Assembly: GCA_963924555.1 (NCBI GenBank) | Contig: OZ004585.1 | Coordinates: 4,477,488-4,541,487, forward strand | Source of the DNA: Crambe crambe | Lineage: Eukaryota > Porifera > Demospongiae > Poecilosclerida > Crambeidae | Reading direction: 5' to 3' | Length of the DNA: 64,000 nt | Shown: positions 60,676-64,000 of the stretch, in pieces | How the letters are laid out: every line of letters begins with the position of its first letter | Position numbering within the stretch: the first letter of the stretch is position 1 | Notes under the pieces: generated by a model | What the model saw: the letters and a program-made list of their open reading frames with translations, nothing else | Database searches by the model: none | What the model was told of the DNA's origin: nothing | Program-made: the position numbers and the translations under genes

Positions 60676-63561
60676 TCAATTTTTTTTGGTAATCACTCCA
60701 TAAGCAGAACATTGTTGGATCTTAATATCACCCTCATGTGAAGTAGGGACATCTAAATCACAAATCTTCACGTCTTCATAGTTGTGATGGCAGGAATCTG
60801 TGATTTTATTTGCTGCTGCATAAGCAGGGCATTGTGTAATGCTGTATGAGGTAGAAGGTGTAGCAATTTCTTCATATATGACTGTGCTAGGTACAGATTC
60901 TACTTCAGTTTCAGATGCATTCAATTGAACCTGAACTTTCCTTGATCTTTCTCTAAAATAGTGTTCATAAAAATCAATAATAACATTGATTGAGTGAACT
61001 CTCTAATATAGTTGTATAGACAGCTTACCCTAAATCCGTGCATTGCTTACGAGTGATTAAAATTCCACCAGTTAATGAAACGGTTATTATAAGAAGAGTA
61101 CCAGCTACTCCAATCACAATGCCTGTGTGTATTATTTAATGTGGACAAAATATGGTCAATAAATTATGATTGAAACTTGGCAATTCTACCCACTTCCAGA
61201 CAAAAATATCTCCACCCCCTCCACACACACACACATGTATGCATGCACATATACATGTGTTTATATAATGGAGAGTGCATGCAGCAAGGAAACATTTGCG
61301 CAACCATAATAGGGGTACAGAAAAGTGTACACAATGAAATGATATTATTCCATGATACTATGCTATTTAGTAATAGTCTGGTAAGTGGTCACTCACATTT
61401 TCCTGAATAATTATGTCTTACCTATTACAATAAAACTTTCTTGTTGAGAATCCACAGTAAGTATCACTGTTGTACCATTTTCTTTTTGAGGATTCACCAT
61501 CGAAGTCACCATTTTACCATTTTCTCCTAGTCGAAGATGGATTAATGGCATTCATGATAGTTAATTAAAAATTCTACCACTCACCAAAATTTATTACTTG
61601 AAGATATGCAGACAATGTGAAGGTAATGTTAATATAATCACTTCTTAGTGATGAAGAGATCAGATTTTGCTCCACAATGCACTGAATTGTGTAGTTTTCC
61701 ATTATAAGCTCACCAGTACTGATCTCCAAGGTGGAGTTAATCATGAAACTATTATTATTTTCTCTCTCAATTCTATTAATAGATATCCCATTCTGTTCAC
61801 AGCTATCAGGACCACAAGGTGATCCATTAAATATCCACCTCACACTGATGTTACTTCCTCTAGCATTGCAATGAAAGGTGGCTGTGTCACCATTTGCTAC
61901 TGTCTGGGATGAAGGGGAGACCATTATTTCACTTCTCTCTAGAATGAAAGTGTATAAAAAGTTCCACTAAAGTTATCTTTACAAACTACATAAAAATGTA
62001 GCTACAACCAATCAATTTTCAAAACAATGGTAGCTTTAGAGCCACTTTTTTGGAACTCTCATTGTATGCTTTAATTCGGTACCAATACCTCAAAACTTGT
62101 GTAATTTTTTATGTGAAATTATATTTTTTTCTCAGTCATACATAAATATACTTATCAACCTACCTAGCACACGGACCTTCATGAGAGGTCCTGTCACTTC
62201 CCACTGACAGTTCTCAGGAAGAGAGCATCGTTGCATTCTTAACTTACACTGGAATGCCCTCTGATCAATAGAGTCTGATATAAGTACAGAAAGGGTTCTG
62301 TTATCTTGAGAGAGCACATATTCTCTTGACTCTGTATCATTCATTAACTGCATATGATGTGAATCCACAGTTACTTGTTCCCATATTATAGTATAAAGAG
62401 TAGGCAGTGGTATGGGACATGTCAGCATTGCATATGTATCAAGGAATACATCAGTCAAGATAGTTTCATTAGACACATTTGGAACAGCTGCATTAAGATA
62501 AGAAAACAATAATTAATTATTATGCTTTAGATTTAGCTATGCTGTACCATGCTTCATGTAATGGTTATAGCATGCCTATAATAGATAATTTTAAGTCACA
62601 TGAGGATAATGTGATAGCTAGTGCACTCGGTTACATAATGCACTTGCCTTTGGCTAGTGCCTCATGCACTATCACATCATCCGAGTGTGCCTCATTAAAG
62701 ACACAAAGTTCACTAGGCTTGTCATAGCTAAGTGTTTTATTGCTGGTCACATGTCTTGGGTCTAATCAAATTTCAGTTAGCTAGTGAAATGCCAAAGTTT
62801 ATAAAAGAAGACATTCAGTTTTGTAAGCACTTGGGACTGAGGCTGGAAGGTCATAGTAAGTGGATCTGCCTATGTATCTTCACCACAAGTTCCTCAAGTG
62901 TGCAATAAATGTTAAAATGTATTCAGAGGATCTGTTGGTCACAATTATGTTATGTACTATGCTGACTCTTGGTACATGGTTACATAGGTACCTATTGTAA
63001 GTGACATGCTAGCAATTGCTCTTTTAATATTATGTTACGTAGAAACTGAATCCTTTGAGATCATGCAAGATCTCTTTGGGTTCTAATTCACTTTAATCAT
63101 GTTACTCAATCAGCTATGAATTTTCAACAAGTTATTAAAGCTACTGCTAAACTAATAGCTGTAGGCAGGCACAGTTAGTAGCTAAACTGCAACACTCCTT
63201 TACATGGACTCATTAATAGCTACATATTATGTAGATAATATTACTATCACTAACCATAGAACATGACAGATTCAGAGTGTTCTCCTTGTATTTCACAACG
63301 AATATTAACTTCAAAATAAGCTGCAATGTCGTATGTTAGATAGTCTTCATTAACATCTGTAGGTTGCTCCATCAATAACTCATCACTAGTATTATAAAAC
63401 TTGAATCTTGCATTGGTGTCAGCCACACCACTGTCGGCAACACATTCAAGCCTTAGTACATTTGGAGCTTCCCTTGAAGGCAAGTAATAGTCCAGAGTAG
63501 GAATGCCTTGAATGACATGGATGGAGCACCAAACTAGAGTGTAGATGAACAAAGATGCCAT
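60676..63561 (-). CDS. Ig-like receptor F, short ITIM-like tail (486 aa, six exons)
   Basis: Exons: 63255-63561, 62164-62487, 61585-61938, 61422-61526, 61029-61122, 60676-60952. All are in phase (1461 nt). Domains are as in receptor A: signal peptide and Ig-like domain 1, two C-W-C Ig domains, stalk, transmembrane (GIVIGVAGTLL...TRKQC) and a 91-residue tail with VIYEEI (ITIM pattern), NYEDV and SAYGVI (SxYxxI). The stalk exon is 105 nt rather than 63 because an ENG-x-x-V-type segment is repeated. Its first donor is at the same position as in all paralogues. The gene appears intact and is the nearest relative of receptor E in the ectodomain but of receptor A in the tail. Confidence 0.86.
62607..62685. 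repeat. Hairpin in receptor F intron 1
   Basis: The counterpart of 57975-58075 with about 10 bp missing from the right arm. Confidence 0.7.
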
Positions 63562-64000
63562 TATGTGATCTTTCTCATTACAGATAGACTAAGAGAGATG
63601 TGAACATTGGAATATATGATGGAGTGAATAACATCAGTTTTCATGATGCAGTTTAAATGTATGACCATATATGGTATGAATGGTTTATATTTTAATGCAA
63701 GCAGTCACTGTTGACATGAAAGTTCTTGAACATTTTCCAAACTGGAATTCACCAGTAACCATTACAGACAACAGTGGATCATTTTCAATGACAAAGTAAT
63801 TTGAGTGAGTACAAATTTTGGATTGCTATAAAAGGTGGTAGCTAGCTAGTTAAAACTGATCATGGACTTTTGATTTAGCTGTGAACTATGCAAGAGAGCA
63901 ATGAGGGAGAGGCAGGAAATGAGAGGTTCTTGGCATAGTTACTACATGTACAGCATTTATTAATGGCCTTTAGCATGCACCTGAATCTTATTGCTACATG
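63562..64000. other. Upstream flank of receptor F
   Basis: Resembles the sequence upstream of the other first exons (AGATCTTTCTCATTTCAGATAGA-like block next to the ATG, then a spacer with GAGAGCAATGAG). It probably contains the promoter and 5' UTR. No next gene is visible before the window ends. Confidence 0.5.

Overview
This is eukaryotic, almost certainly invertebrate animal DNA. It is AT-rich and intron-rich with short GT-AG introns, and is crowded with small transposons and microsatellites. A receptor tyrosine kinase (RTK) with standard metazoan motifs, Ig-domain receptors with SH2-type tyrosine motifs, and P-element, DIRS and Gypsy elements of kinds common in early-branching animals suggest a sponge (a demosponge such as Amphimedon is my best guess) or a similar non-bilaterian. 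That assignment is inference, not proof.

The host genes are all on the minus strand and form one family cluster. From right to left they are receptor F (60.7-63.6 kb), E (52.8-58.9 kb), D (30.5-48.9 kb, split by a 14.9-kb nest of transposons), B (21.6-27.2 kb, a pseudogene), A (17.3-21.3 kb), and then an RTK (5.5-15.0 kb) with a truncated copy of the family's first exon just upstream. I assembled exons by hand from splice sites and checked reading-frame phases. A, D, E and F each give one uninterrupted reading frame (480, about 572, 652 and 486 aa). The RTK is continuous for nine exons, from a transmembrane exon to the stop codon. Ectodomains are closely related (signal peptide plus three Ig-like domains), while the cytoplasmic ends are of three kinds: a short tail with an ITIM-like motif (A, F; decayed in B), a long tail with many tyrosine motifs and an SH3-type proline motif (D, E), and, next door, a full tyrosine kinase. 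This layout resembles paired or allorecognition-type receptor clusters and is the most interesting biology here.

The first 3.7 kb is a foldback element whose inverted arms are made of a 9-bp tandem repeat. It abuts the end of a second copy.

The intron between exons 1 and 2 of gene D holds a three-level transposon nest. A DIRS-type tyrosine-recombinase retrotransposon (33385-48250, minus strand, decayed) is interrupted in gag by a Gypsy LTR retrotransposon (37538-46673, plus strand, decayed, 5-bp target duplication). That element is interrupted in its 5' LTR by a P-superfamily DNA transposon (about 37571-42223) with an apparently intact nine-exon transposase gene and a second, convergent two-exon gene.

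The remaining introns and intergenic spaces hold hairpin MITEs, tandem 1-kb non-autonomous elements sharing the P-element terminus, a 5'-truncated LINE fragment, repeats ending in (CA)n, and microsatellites. Many long open frames at 0.7-3.6 kb and within (CA)n tracts are artefacts of repeats without stop codons.
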